Positions 29,708 to 42,890 of a DNA stretch of 64,000 nucleotides are shown here, one piece after another. Source of the stretch: Trichoplusia ni (Eukaryota > Arthropoda > Insecta > Lepidoptera > Noctuidae); assembly GCF_003590095.1 (NCBI RefSeq), contig NC_039482.1:18927657-18991656 (forward strand), given 5' to 3'. A program made the translations under genes and the position numbers. Numbering within the stretch: the stretch's first letter is position 1; each line of letters starts with the position of its first letter. The notes under the pieces are model-generated. The model saw only the letters and a list, made by a program, of their open reading frames with translations. It did no database searches and was not told the origin of the DNA.

Positions 29708-32370
29708 CTCCCATCTTAAAAAGCAAAGCAGTACCTGCTCTTAAAGTGCTTGAAGCAAGATACTGTTCGGGGTAAACCGTCGTTTGGTTTACATTTATGC
29801 AACAAAACTTCAAGAATTGACTGTTGGTTAACCATGTAGGTAACCATGACTTAAGTGGCTGCTCAACTATAGCATAAATGAGTATATATTAGTGCAAATC
29901 CACTTTTTAGATAGTTACTTATTTCTTACCAGTTCACCAATACAACGAAAGTGTTACTCACCTCATCATTTTGTGAATGATCTCCACAGAAATCCGTTCC
30001 TAATTATCAATTATCAAAAATGCCCTATACTCTCGACATCGTCAAACCAAACTATCGCAAACCAAAAACAAAATCTTTAAACCCATTAGAATCGCCTCTA
30101 CCCTACCCTCATTATGGAACTGAATACACCGCGATTTCCTTTCATAAAACTATCCCATATGCTTTAATTACGACACCATCATTAACCATAGGGCTGTAAC
30201 AGTTGAGTTTCGCTACACTAATTGCACAAAGTTTTCGTACATCTCTCGTTAAAAGTCGTCAAATTTGAGACGTCCGTGTCAGCCCTTTATGAGTGAGTGG
30301 AACTCCATGCGGCTTTTCACTTGGATGTGTCTTTTGAAAAGTTTTCGACTTAAAAGTAAGGGTTTGTTCTGCGGCTGTAATGGTTTTTGAAGACAATTAT
30401 AAGATGGTGCTTAACTTATATGTTTTCGTTTGTAACTTTGTTTAACTTAAGTCGGTATTAAGGGTAATTAATTTTATTAATGACAGAGTTATGTTATATG
30501 ATTAGGTGTTTTGCTTGTACTGGATTTTTAAGGTAAGAATTAGCACTGCCTGAAACCTTGTGTCAAGTAGATATTTTCAATGAAATATTCGTTACTTTTG
30601 TATCCAAGTTCTGTATGAAGGGATTAATTTGAGCTCGCCAAGCATTTTATTGCTTCAGTTCTTAGAAATATAAAAGAAAAAAAATAAAGACATGCAACGT
30701 AAATAAAACAATTCTCGCGATTCTGAAAAATCATCCCTCGTGAATTATCAATTTGTAACTTGGCTAGCAAACCTTTTTGTTCAATACGCTTAGTGATTTA
30801 TGAAAAAAAAACCCTTCATTTTATGTTAGTTATGAACACTTCCTTGATTTTTCCGTTTGGGAGCTACGATAACAACACTTAAAATTTACAAAAACCTTTA
30901 GTTTTTGCGTAGAGGGTTAGAAAAAATATGAACAAAAAGAGACCTATACGGGTTTAATAGACCTAATGATGATATTGACTTGGGATTAAAGGTCAACGAC
31001 TTCCCAAAAATGTCTGACACATTTTCATTTGTCAGTAACCCCTGACATATAATAAACTCGTTATAAAATGTTTCAAATGTTTTTGACAAAGTTAAAATTG
31101 ATTCCTTTTGGGAGCCGATGAGCCTTAATAAAAACTTTTCCTTGTTTACCTAATCTGTTTTATAGGAAATTATTCTAAAAACCAAATATTTTAAAGTATG
31201 TAAATAACGTTTCAAAGTATCTGTATTCGTCTTTTAATTGTTGTGCTAAAAATATTCAATGTTTGCAAATATTTTTAGAAAATCTGTCCATTTCTTTAAA
31301 TCCCCCTAATACCTAAACCCCAAAAACAAAACAGCCTAAATACATAAACGCTAACTGAACCGAGAAACTCGAAAAAAAAACAAAATCGTAACCAATAAAA
31401 ATCAAATTCAATTTAGCAAGTAAACAGTTTCGGAATCTCGATAAAGATTTAAGGGGAACACGGCGACGTTTATCGAAGCTGCCATTATCATGCATTAAAA
31501 TTCGTCTTTACGGCAAATTGCTATCGACGAAAACCTAATGATGTATTTGCATGGGAAAAGAGTTCTACTCAGCGCTCCAAGTTGTTAGGAAAATACTGGG
31601 ACGAGGAGTATTGAATCTCATTGTTCGATTGGGCTGTGGGTGGGAGAGTATTTGTATCGGCTTTCCAATGTCTATTTTTAGTGATTCCTTTTGAGGTTTT
31701 AAGCTGTTTTGGATAATGATTATTTTGTGTTTTTCTTGTCATTTGTTTTAACGAGGTTTAGTTTGATGACGAACTGTGTGTACAAGTTATGTACCTGTTG
31801 ATAGTTTTTATGGTTTAAAAAAAGTAGGTACCTGTTTTTTAATGTTTGCGGTATCTTTTTATAGTCTCCTATTTTTAACTGAATTCATAATACGATATTG
31901 TTACTCTGTAAGTTTAAAACAAATTTTGGGAAATTAAAAATATCAACGACTTGTGGTATAATGGTGTACCGGAACCCCCAAAAAATGGCAATATTTAATT
32001 AATATCGTCCATTATTTTTGGTTATTTTTACCTGGAGCTGACAATTTGTTATTGGTATTAGCTATCGATAATATAATCTTCTCCAACTTATAGAAACATG
32101 CTAAAGCTTTTAAGATAAAAAAGGGAATAAATTGCCGAAACACTCATGACGTGGTACTCTCGTAATTTTCTTGATTCCAATGTGTAGTAAAATATGAAAT
32201 ATTTATTGTTTTTCCTGTTTATCTTTACTATAAATATGAATTTATATGACTATAGTTATTCTTCGGCAAAATATGATGGAAGCAAAACAAAACCATTCCA
32301 AACTATGGGTGAATAAATCATATTGCAACGTCGACGAAAATATTGAAATCGATAATGTCATATAATTTTA
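29708..32370. other. Intergenic, no supported gene
   Basis: AT-rich. Frames at 29892-30080 +, 30898-31089 - and 31313-31495 - lack any domain. No repeat shared within the window was found. Confidence 0.5.
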
Positions 32371-32620
32371 CTAGCTGTTGCCCGCGACTTCCTCCGCGTG
32401 GTTAGAAGATATAAATTATGATTTATACCTGCCCTGTTTTTTCCATATTATCCATTGTATCTTCGCTCCTATTAGTCGCAACGTGATAGTTTATAGCCTT
32501 AAACCCTCCTCGATGAATGATCTATTCAACACAAAAATATTTTTTCAATTTGAACTAGTAGTTCCTGATAGTAGCGCGTTCAAACAAACAAACAAACTTT
32601 TCAGCTGTATTTATTAGTAC
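32371..32620 (+). repeat. Dispersed repeat family T1, copy 3
   Basis: Begins CTAGCTGTTGCCCGCGACTT and follows the same block order as 381-645, ending in AAACAAACAAACTTTTCAGC and a TATTTATTAGTACAGAT tail. Confidence 0.75.
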
Positions 32621-33799
32621 AGATATAGATTATGCCGAAGTAAAATAGATGCTTTAATCAATACATAACTTATTGATGGCATAAATTATGACGTAAAAAC
32701 AAACAAACATTTATCTTCCTTGTTTGTTTGTTATTTCGAAATATTTTCTTCCTCGATTCTATACTTCTACTTGCCATTCCTTCCTTTGCTGATTATTTTG
32801 TAGCTATACCGACTTCACAGCAACTCACAGCTGTTGAAAAAGAGTTGTACCGCGTTTGGTTACATAACAAACAAATCACTTTTGTCTATTGAATAATTTA
32901 TATTGGTATTTATTTGTATTTTTCATCAACCACTCAGAAAGTAAATGAAATCATTTTTTTGTGAAGTAGAATACGGCATCACTTTTACACTTAATTTTTT
33001 CAGCTACTTATGCTATTCTACTTAAGCAAGAAGGAAGACGATTTATCATATCCATAAATATTTTTTTAACATAGTATCACAAGTACCTAACTATGACTCA
33101 TATAACCGTGCATCTACAGTGTCTTAGTAGTTCTGTTGCCTAGAAAATGGCCTATTTGAAATAAAAACTTTTGACGTGAAACGTCTTAAAATGCGATTGA
33201 GCCGGCTGCACACACGAAAAAATGCGACTTTACCTCGATCTGAGGCATTCCGTTGCCATTATTTATCTATTGCAGTAATTCAATCATTCCGTCAGTATTA
33301 ACTAATGACGTTGTCACGTTCAACTATCGTCAGTAAACAGACTTTATATGTAACGACTTTTTATTCAAATACTAAAACCACTCAACAAAATCCATCTTCA
33401 CTCAGCTCCAAGTTTTTTCCATTTCCACATTTGACTTCGTCTCCTCGACAAACATATCTCGAAGGCATTTGTTCTTATTCCGGTGACATCAGTTCGTTCA
33501 GTCCACAGCATCCCGACCGCACTAGATCAATCATTTAGTCCAAGTTTGTCGTTGAAATGCATTGCCGACTTTCACATTGGAGTTTTGAATTTTTGAAGTG
33601 AAATACAAAACATTTTAGACTATGTATGTGGCGATTTTTGTGGGATGAGTCTGTAATTTTTTGGCTAGATATTTTAAAATTTTCAAGAAATTGGTTAGGT
33701 TAGGAAGTAAACCGATATAATTCTGATTTAAAAAACCAGCCAAATCAAAATGCTTAAGAAAAACATATTTATACCAAAAATTAGCCAACTCCTCAAATA
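32621..33799. other. Intergenic, no supported gene
   Basis: The 77-residue frame at 33305-33538 + has no domain. Nothing else is visible. Confidence 0.5.
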
Positions 33800-34010
33800 G
33801 CCGTACTCAGCGTGTCTATTCTTATTTTCTTTTTTGTTATACGACCAACAGAAACACAGTATTTGTATTGCATCTTTATGGCTATCACCGTTCATGAGAT
33901 ACAGCCGGTTGACAGATGGACAGACAACAGTGCCTCCGTAATAGTGCCTGAGGCCGAGTTCCTCAGTAATTCCGTTCTACCCCGTAGTTAGAGAACCTTA
34001 AAACAAAATT
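33800..34010 (-). repeat. Dispersed repeat family D, minus copy
   Basis: Includes 'gctatcaccgttcatgagat' next to 'acagatggacagacaacagt', the complement of the 'ctgtctgtc..catgaaccgtgatagc' layout typical of family D. Confidence 0.55.
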
Positions 34011-34616
34011 TATGTTGTTAATTATATAATTCTAAAGCACGACAGGGCAGAATACTTTCCAAAAAGGTAAGTTAACTTCAAAGTAAATCTCTCTTCAAAA
34101 TCTAAAGCAATTTCCTGTTTCACTAAAAATACGTAAACAAGAAATTAAAAGCTTCGGTTTTTCTTACATCTACATACAATCGTGTAAACCAGGTCATGTT
34201 AGATTTACTAGATCTTATTAGAGTTAAATATATTTAAACCTCGGCAAAGGTATTCCCTAAAGAACTTCGTACGTACTCGTATTAGGGATGTAACGCTTCG
34301 CTTGTTAATTGAATCGAGGTGTTTGTTTTATTTATCGAGAAAAATGATTGGTAAAAATGACGATATTATTTACAGTTTTTTTACAATACATAATTGCTCT
34401 TATTTACAAAAAAAACTGTTGATGAGGTTTACCATGCACTTCCATTGCCGAATGCAGAAAGGGTGATAATATTGAATTTCGGACGGAGTTCAAATTAAAC
34501 TGTGGAAATAACATTAAATGTAATTTATCATTAGATAACTCATAGACTTGATGCCATTTACCATTAAAATTCCGTATAAAAAGTATAGTCCATAATACAC
34601 TGTATTTAAGCAAAAA
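34011..34616. other. Intergenic, nothing seen
   Basis: AT-rich; the overlapping minus-strand frames at 34404-34741 are not supported by a domain. Confidence 0.5.
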
Positions 34617-34760
34617 AATATCGATACATTTATCGATACTACCCTATCACTAGTCAGTTCGTTCGCCCCTAGGGACCCGGGAGCGACACTACATGTGATC
34701 TGGCTTATTTCCCGCCCGCGTTTGTTAACGTTTAGATACACTCACCTGCTTTGTGTATGC
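34617..34760. promoter_or_regulatory. Candidate promoter or boundary: paired DREF-like sites, Inr and a splice-donor-like site
   Basis: Two TATCGATA boxes lie within about 30 bp (near 34620 and 34633), the core of the insect DREF/BEAF-32 site that marks housekeeping promoters and domain boundaries. About 20 bp on, TCAGTT near 34656 fits the arthropod initiator. On the opposite strand GCAG|GTGAGT (34740-34747) fits a splice donor well, with more CGATA repeats beyond it. No coding exon could be linked to either direction. Confidence 0.3.
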
Positions 34761-35529
34761 TACTCCGGAAAATCGTTACGTAAGCGAGTGTAATCAATGC
34801 GGAAAATCGATTATGGAATTAGGGTTATACTCGATACTCGATAAATTGTTGAGTAATGTTGGCCTTACAGTAAGGAATCCTGATATGGTAAACTATAGAA
34901 CTACAGAAGTATGATCACGATTCAACGAAACGCCTTTAGTTATAATCAAAATTTATGTATTTTTCTCTTGACATGGCATACATACAAACATTTACATACA
35001 TATGTACATACCTTTCTTATATTGTGTTTAATTGAAACTTATGTTCAACGGACATTGTAATATGCCGTTGTCAGTTAACAAGAACGTTTGATAAGGAATC
35101 AAAAATACTACTGATGACATTAACAGTACTTTAAACATAAAACGGAATTAACAAGGTCTGCACAAATAAATGATAATTACAGAGAAACAATAGCACAATG
35201 TAATGGAAACAAAGAAAGTCTTGCATTAACATATTTTATTGGCGCAGAATAAATATACAGTGACAGCAATATAACTGGGAATGCAAGAAAAATGGTGTGG
35301 TTACACTGTTGACAAGTTTACGATGGAAACAGATGTAAAGATTTTCTAGATGGATCAATTATAATTGGTATTATGTAGTTATGAGAGCGTAGTTCATATT
35401 ATTATGGAAAGATCTGATCAAGTTCCAGCCGGACTTGCGACATTGAGAGTTCCGTACACACTTCCGTATGCATTTACAAACAGTTCCCCAATCGAGTATT
35501 ATTAACCGCGCGATGCCTTACCTCGCATT
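34761..35529. other. Intergenic, nothing firm
   Basis: No supported gene or repeat. A less AT-rich patch at 35420-35530 could be functional but has no recognisable content. Confidence 0.45.
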
Positions 35530-35650
35530 TTTTTCTATAGTTTTAGCGGCAACAGAAATATTCGGTAAAAATAAGGCACGCCTGGACGGATGGACCGACT
35601 GAGTAGCAAATAGCGTTCTGTTTTTACCTTTTGGTTATGAAAACCGTAAC
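35530..35650 (-). repeat. Dispersed repeat family D, fragment
   Basis: Minus orientation: 'tagcggcaacagaaatattc' followed by 'ggacggatggaccgactgag', matching the family D layout. Confidence 0.5.
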
Positions 35651-35899
35651 CAAAAAGCAAATACGTAATTCACGTAAGATTTTAAACGAATTCTTAAAAC
35701 TGAAACGCGATTTTTTTCTTCACTTCTTTATAACTCTTTTGTTTTGTTAGTTTAAATCTTGCCTTGTCAACTCTTTTTGTTTTTTTAGTTCAATAAATAT
35801 AATTTATTTAGAAACCAAAATAAATAAAATTCAGTTTCAAAAGTTTATTGATAAATAAAAATATTTAATATATTATCAAATTGACAACATCTTTTTTTT

Positions 35900-35955
35900 A
35901 TCTAGCTCACTGTGTCCCACTGCTGGGCAAAGGCCTCCCCCGAATGCTTCCACGA
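35900..35955 (-). repeat. RTE-like ORF end fragment
   Basis: 'ctgtgtcccactgctgggca' plus AAGGCCTCCCCC is the complement of the GGCCT(A/T)TGCCCAGCAGTGGGAC motif found at the end of RTE-type ORFs in moths. Similar fragments lie near 37920, 39840 and 46190. Confidence 0.5.
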
Positions 35956-35984
35956 CAACATCTTTACGACACTTAAATCTATTT

Positions 35985-36130
35985 TAACTCTACAATTCTC
36001 TATCCTCAAACCCTACTCGTAGGGCTCAGCTGTCTGTCTTTCCTTTTGTTGCATGCTGTATTCAATTAACCGCGATAGCTACGTAGTTGAAATTTTCACA
36101 AATGGTTTAATTCTGTTGCTTCAACAAAGA
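35985..36130 (+). repeat. Dispersed repeat family D, fragment
   Basis: 'gtagggctcagctgtctgtc' is followed by 'aaccgcgatagctacgtagt' and 'tgaaattttcacaaatggtt', the plus-strand family D order. Confidence 0.6.
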
Positions 36131-37894
36131 GAATTATAAACATCGGGGTTCAATAACGTGTATAAGCTGGGCATAAATTTCATGGGCGACCAATTTTAGT
36201 TCCAATTCTGCTTTTGGTAGCCTTGTACGGAGCCCTTAATATCGCTAGTCTGACTCACACTTAACCAGTTTTTTAAATAAAATAGGTGAACACATTCGCT
36301 TCCAGTTACATCATAAATCTGTTGTCAATTCGCGAGCCGTGCAGGACATTGTTGTTTATGCTGTTCATTTTAGTTTTTATCGACTTTGGCCCCGAAATAC
36401 ACGATCCGGGTTCTAAATCGATAAAAACTTCAAGAATAATATCCCGTCAATAAACAATAGAAAAAACGGTCTTTGTAATCATTTGATCTAATATTCATTT
36501 TTTTTAAACGACTCCCAAAATGGAGGTTCCTCGATATATGCATTTAAACCAGTAGTTCAGATAATCTAAGCACATACCAACAGCCTCCACACCAGGACTG
36601 ACAGATAGAGCGAGAGATGTTACTACGTGTAGTATAATGCGCCATATACCAACTAAATTCTTGCTTTTAAAAAATTAAGAAAAATTTGTGTGGGTTTAAG
36701 GTATACCTATCTAATTATATCCGAAAATGTGAAAATTTAAAAAAATACATACACTGAGATTCATAGAAGGTTGAAGAGGTGATTTTAATGATTGAAGTAC
36801 TATATATTGCTAGAGAAACCCTAAAAACTGAATTTAAACTCAGAAACTGAACAGGAAAATACCAGGTACTTTATGAAACGCTCATTCAATAGCCACAAGC
36901 TTAAAACTAAAAAATGTGACGTCACTTTCTGGACGAACGAGTCGGTTTTTGTTGCAATTGTACGCAACGAGCGTTTTTAGAAGCGTTTATATTGGCAAGT
37001 GTTTCTATTGCCTTTTTTATGGAGCTTCACACTTTGTTTCAGCTGAAAGTCGTTTTTATTTTTGTGGGGTGACGTGGAAACGTTTTGCGATGCGAAGGTG
37101 TGTATTGAAGTGAACTATGTGATTTTAACTGATGTGCTATTGTTTTTTAGTTGTACAGTTGGTAAATAAGTACCAAACCCGGATCATGGACTCGCGGAAC
37201 TGAGTTGAGTTACAATGCAAATAAGATAAAGCACAACAAAAAATGGCCATCTAAATTAACAAGCGAATCTACTTTAAATTTCTATGATGAAATTATGATT
37301 GACGCTCAATTATTCTCTATACGGGAAGACAATTTCCATTTTAGACTGTATATAGTCTAGATTACCTATACAGTAACTAACACTAACTAAACAAAACACT
37401 TCCGACTTATTCGGTCACCCAAAACATACACAAACTCGACAGTCAACACACTAAAGCAATCAGAACCCACGAATCGAAGTAAATCAAAGCCACATGTCAA
37501 TGGAAATTAATATCACAGACGTATCGACGTACTGACTGACAAGAAGATTGATTGCATTTTAGCCACCTAACCCTTTCATTCCCATCGTAACCGTCACTTT
37601 AGGGTGTGTAGACACTAGAGTATCCCTCGAGTATATCCGTGTTATGTAATGTTGGAAATACGTTCGTTGTAATACTCGCCGTATTTTTTATAATATAACT
37701 TGCTTTTCTACTTTGTTGAGATTATAAATTTCTCAGCGTATTTGCATTTGCGGCCCATGTTTGTGCAAAATCTCAGCAAAATACCAATCGCTTGATCGTG
37801 CCCCATGCTAAAACTTACTAAAACGTAATAAGTAAGTAAAGTACATATTCAAGTTGTAACAAGACGGCGGACGCACTCGTCGTTCTGAACGTAA
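36131..37894. other. Intergenic, with a hairpin and a possible 5' exon
   Basis: The hairpin at 36372-36429 is listed separately. A less AT-rich segment at 36915-37110 starts with TGACGTCA, stays open for 65 codons and ends close to a donor-like AAG|GTGTGT. It might be a leader exon, but the translation has no domain and I do not call a gene. Confidence 0.4.
36372..36429. repeat. Short hairpin with 12-bp arms
   Basis: AGTTTTTATCGA at 36372-36383 pairs exactly with TCGATAAAAACT at 36418-36429, with a 34-bp GC-richer loop. Confidence 0.7.
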
Positions 37895-38125
37895 AATTGT
37901 GGTCATCATCATCATCCACAGCCCTTGTCCTCCCACTGCTGGGCAATCCATGTGTCGCGCAATGGCCTCCCAGTTTTCGTGTCAGTTTCTAAGGTCCTCT
38001 ACCAGCCTTAACCAAACTCAACCCGAAACTTTAACTATGCCGTGGACCTATTTTACTCCCGGACGACCGACGCGACGCGACGAGGGTGGTCCGTTGAAAT
38101 ATTTCATTGACCAACCTGGAAATCT
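37895..38125 (-). repeat. RTE-like ORF end fragment, longer
   Basis: Has CATCATCATCATC, 'tcctcccactgctgggcaat' and a continuation that, on the minus strand, resembles the decayed C-terminus of an RTE-type reverse transcriptase ORF. The 76-residue plus-strand frame here is a by-product. Confidence 0.5.
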
Positions 38126-39182
38126 GTAAAGATGGGTTTGGGCTAGTCATAGAAAGACTTTCATAGAAAGAAAAATGTTTCGGTTTTGTTTAAACTAATA
38201 AAATTTGAAGGAGAAAGGCAATGGACAGATATATTTTGGCCTTTACAATTGAATGCTCTAGTCTAAACAAACCCTTACGTTGCGGCTTTTACAGAATGCG
38301 GGTCGGTTTGTTCCGAATCCGAACTTGATCCCGATGACAATAGTTTGATTGTGTTTTGTTATTTATTGTAGTGTGGCGAATTAAATGTGCTTTATTTATA
38401 CGCAGGGTTACTGATTTCTATTATGAAAGTAAATCATTTAAGTAGCATTTAGGAGCGGTCAAGTATCAGGAAATAAATAAACAGTGCGAAATAAAAGCCG
38501 TCAATTCTCTAATAAAATATCAAAAAAGGTTTTAATATTCAAAGTTTAGTCTAAAATCACAAATACAATTGAAAGTAATTGGTTAATTGAAATTAGAAAT
38601 TCCAATTTTAATTGAATCGGGTATAAGTAAAAGTGATAGAAACCCTAACGGTGTTTATTCAGAATTTTGACCTAACGTTGAAATTGTGTTATAAATGGGA
38701 GCTGAAATATTCCGGGAACATTGAATGTTAGTACAACATATCAAAGATTTTCGTTTATTATTTCAATTAGCCAAATATTACTTGTTATGTTTCCGAGAAT
38801 CTCATTATACTTGGCGTATTTACGAAACTTCTCTATGAAGTAACATTATAATTTAATTTACAGATTATTATCGAAATGGAAATGGAGTAAACTTAGTTCT
38901 AATTTTCCCATTTGCAAGTTTTCTTAAGAGTTCAAAGGTGGTTGTTGAGGTTATCTTGTAAGGTAGGATGAAGGAAAGCAAGCTCTGTTTAGATTTTAAG
39001 GCTGATGCAAGCCGGGGCAAAGGGATTGTCCGAAAGGGTTACCGCGGCTCCGGTATACCAAGGGCAAAAGGAGGAACATGGGTGGATTTTATTCAGTAAA
39101 AATCTGACACTCTCTTCCGCTTCCCTTCCCAAAAAAAGCTATTACAGAACAAAGAAGTTCAAAGTTTTTGCTTACAGAGAGA
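38126..39182. other. Intergenic, nothing seen
   Basis: AT-rich; the frame at 39005-39187 + has no domain and ends inside the adjoining hairpin. Confidence 0.5.
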
Positions 39183-39238
39183 TCTAAAGGGAACAAAAAA
39201 AACATACAGGAATGTATGTTTTTTTTGTTCCCTTTAGA
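39183..39238. repeat. Perfect hairpin with 25-bp arms
   Basis: Arms at 39183-39207 and 39214-39238 (CTAAAGGGAAC, A8, CATAC and its complement) match without mismatch around a 6-base loop AGGAAT. It could fold as RNA on either strand. There is no ORF, T-run terminator context or family relative in the window. Confidence 0.85.
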
Positions 39239-40926
39239 ATCGTATATCACACCATTTTAATATCTCTCGTTAATATCTCATGATCTCAATTTCTTTTGGA
39301 ATTATTAGTATACCTTTTCCAGTATACGTAATGTTTAACTCAGTACGGCCATTACGTCACAAACACATCATTCAAAGATTCAAAAAATTCTCTAATCTCT
39401 AATAACGAATTATTCGTAAATAATACCAACCCATACCTTGGCTACACGCGTCCTTACCCCGCGTCATCAATCAAGCCGGTTGCGAGCGCCTTGGCAGGGG
39501 TAAATCTCTCTTTTTTACCCCAGCGTCGTGCGAGCTTGCTCCTACAGAGACCCGTTATTGTGTTACCCCTTGTTTTGGACTTTTTATACCTCAGCTTAAG
39601 GCTGTATGGAATAGATTTTGGATCACGATATTGCTTGGATTTAGAGTGTGATGGATTCGTGTCTGGTAAAGTATATTTTTTGATACTTTTTTTCTAATAA
39701 GCTTTGTATATTCCTGTCTGATTCGTTGAGTAAGCAGATGTGGTGACGTATGTTCTGATAGACGCCTATAGAGCTCCTTTTTCCTTGTCATGTTGTATGA
39801 ATATCATATTATATAGGTAATATGTTAATCATACAACTGTCCTACTGTGTCCCACTTCTGGGCAAAGGCGACAGTAGGCTAGGAAAAAAAATATATGTAT
39901 GTGACAATTTTAAGAAGTACTTAATACTATTTTTGGTTAAACTTTGTAAATTTATCATGGAAGCATTTATTGATTTTCAAGTACAATCCGCAACTGATTT
40001 CTGTCTTTAAAATAACACACATAACTGATTAACGGGAAAATGTTCCAGCAATTTGAACAGCCTAGCTATTTTCATCTTAATTTAAACATTAATCAAGGCT
40101 TTGATGCAGTGCTATTTCAGTCGGAGAGATATTTCAAATTACCATCTAGTTGAGTATACAGCCTTTCAGAGATATGAATGCCTTCAAATCAGCCTGAAAA
40201 GTAATCAAAAGCTAGGTCGATATGGTACAGTAGAGGTCACAAATATATAATTAAGTTAAAATTACAGATTATAATTACATAAATACATTAATCATTACTT
40301 AAAAAAAACTACTTCTTGAACCATATGTACTTTAAAAAATATATTGTTTCAAATATAAAATTCTCAATTAGAATATCTAACGTTCCGAAACAGCCAGCAA
40401 TAAATATTCCAAAAAACAATATTCGATATTGCGTAACATAATCAACGGAAATCTCGTATACAGCCTTACGCAAGGTCCAATAAAGGAGGCGGTAATTAAA
40501 TAATTTCATATGTATCTAATGAACTTTATATTTATCCTTCGGCCTTGCCTAATGTTTATTATGGAAATCTCATGTCCTTGTACCAAGATATTCCTTCAAT
40601 TGATCATGAAATTGATAAAATTAGTTTATTTTTGTTTGTGTAATGAGGTATAAGAAGTAAGTAAACTGGTCATTAGTTTCAACGTTTTTCTACAACATTT
40701 TTACTTTGACACATTAAAATATTGTTTTAATGAGAATATAGAGTACTAAAATAAAACTTTAGTAGTAAAATAAAACCTTACAAACTAATTAAGTAAATAG
40801 TAAATTTCTAGAAGACGGGTCAAATATCCGTCCAACAATAAGCAACAATAAAATTGAGTAGTCTCGATATTGCGTGTCGTTTCACACCGTGGTAGTGGGG
40901 CCTGAACCTAATTATGGCGACGCTCA
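39239..40926. other. Intergenic, with an RTE-like scrap
   Basis: At 39838-39868 'ctgtgtcccacttctgggca' is a scrap of the RTE-like motif. The frames at 39491-39697 + and 40309-40509 - are not supported. Confidence 0.5.
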
Positions 40927-40982
40927 TTTTGGCGCGAAAATGTGACAGTTCGTTAGGTGCCGGCCGCATCTTGGCGGGAAAT
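40927..40982 (+). promoter_or_regulatory. Paired E2F-like sites
   Basis: TTTTGGCGCGAAAA at 40927-40940 and TTGGCGGGAAAT at 40971-40982 both fit the E2F/DP consensus, 42 bp apart, in a local GC-rich patch (about 40870-40990) within AT-rich DNA. E2F sites of this quality usually sit at promoters of replication genes. No exon is recognisable nearby, so the target is unknown. Confidence 0.4.
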
Positions 40983-42890
40983 GGGATTGTTAGGTTATGA
41001 GAAATAAGTTTATACTGAGAAGACGTTTTAGCTGATCCTTGTTATTTCTTGTTTTCGTAAATGGTTAACGTAATGCGAATACTGTACCTAATGTGTGCTC
41101 TGTTTCGTAAGCGGAATATTAGGTTGGTATTGTAAGGCTAAGGCAATGAGCCATACAGCCTGTATTCTTGACACGTAATGGGTGTTTACTTTGTCAATGA
41201 TAATATTAAAACCTCCTTTTAGGTTCTTTTAGCAGTTGGTACACTTAAACGCAAAACCCGAGTAGATTTAAGAAAAAAATAACCATATTAGTTTAAAGCT
41301 AGGTGTAGTCAAACTAATGGCTCAAGCATGCCTTTCTATGGTCTTTAAATGGTGATTAATGTCGTAAAAATTATGTAGGTACGTCAAAATCCGTGAACTT
41401 ACCAAATGAACAAAATATACAGAAAAAATAATTATGTATCGATTTGAAAACGTAGAGATTATAAAAATTATGTATAGCAAGATTAAAACAGCAAAAAGTA
41501 TTTAGCTGTGAAATAAGTAATCTCAAAACAGACATCTCTCATATTTGATGAAAATCTGTTTGAGATGAAAAACGAAACATTGGAAAATAATTTAGACAGC
41601 TTTGAAGTTCGAATCATCTTGATTACGAAATATATGTATATTTCGGCAAAATATTGCTATACTACAAAATTTACAGAAACTGAACTTTAATCTGTGGTTA
41701 TAACTGAATCAGTTTTTTTAAACTTTCAGTCAAAGAAATCTGATTCGAAGAATTTTATACAATTCTTCCAGTTCAGTTTGACCAAAAGCCATATAATCAT
41801 CATTAAAGCATTCCCCTTCTAGAGTTCACGTCATTGATATACGTACGTATTTTCAAACACAAACCTTTCAATGTTCATGTGGGTAGCAGGAGAAACATTA
41901 GCTTTATGTACAATGATTTACAAATATACTGTTTTGCCGATTCCAATTCTCTCTTTCAAGGCCCGAAAAAGAATTCTTGACAATATTCACTCCGAATCAT
42001 TCGACTACAAAAAAACATATTCCAAAAAATAACACAAAAATATTTACAGCAAAACATCACCTGCAACCTGAAAATTACCTGAAAATAATGACGTTGACAA
42101 TAATTTGACATAGACGGGATGTGCTAAGGGACCCTTTTCACACCCTTTTTATAAAAGCCCCATGTCAGACCGGGATTGGCTTATACGTTGTAAATATAAC
42201 CGCGAGGATACATCCACGACAAATATCTCTTGGATTCTTTATTTCCAAATGTTTTAGGAAAATAAATCTTTTTTTTTGTTGTGGCTATAATTTTGTAGAA
42301 ACCTGTAGGCGCTGGAGCAGCTTCTTCATTTAGTTTTGAAATAGTACTAGCCGCGTCCAGCGATTTCGTCAATGAAATGCTCAAAGCTACCAATGTATCT
42401 TGCACATGAAATGATGCGGGTATTTTATGTAGCTTAAGATATCTTTTTAAAAACCCTAATTATAAAGTCAAAATTGAATTTACAAAATTAGTAGTTATAG
42501 AAATATATCATAACTCTACTACTTTACTTTTTACCAAAAATAGTGTTGTTCATATAACTTTTTCTAGCTAAAGCATTCATGGCCTTTAAAATCATAAGAC
42601 GTGCTCGTAAATATTTTGCGGCGAATGAAAAATTCATATTTTATTCACGTTCGCGACTGTCACATAAGTTTGAGACACCACCTGCGTTGCGTTGAATGGA
42701 TTTTCTGGGAATACCGAGTTACATTAATATTGCACTCTCGTGGCTCTACTAGATAGATAAAATCCTGCTTGGTTGTCAATTTGTAATAAGTATAGGCAGT
42801 TTCAAAATGGGAGTAAATAAAACAGTTGCAAAAAAATACATATTTTTCAGTGCAACAGATGTTTTTTGACTTGTATATAGAGTACAAGCT
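40983..42890. other. Intergenic, no supported gene
   Basis: Frames at 42121-42333 + and 42181-42405 - overlap and have no domain. Around 42350, ACTAGCCGCGTCCAGCGATT is reminiscent of moth LINE ends but too decayed to place. Confidence 0.5.
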
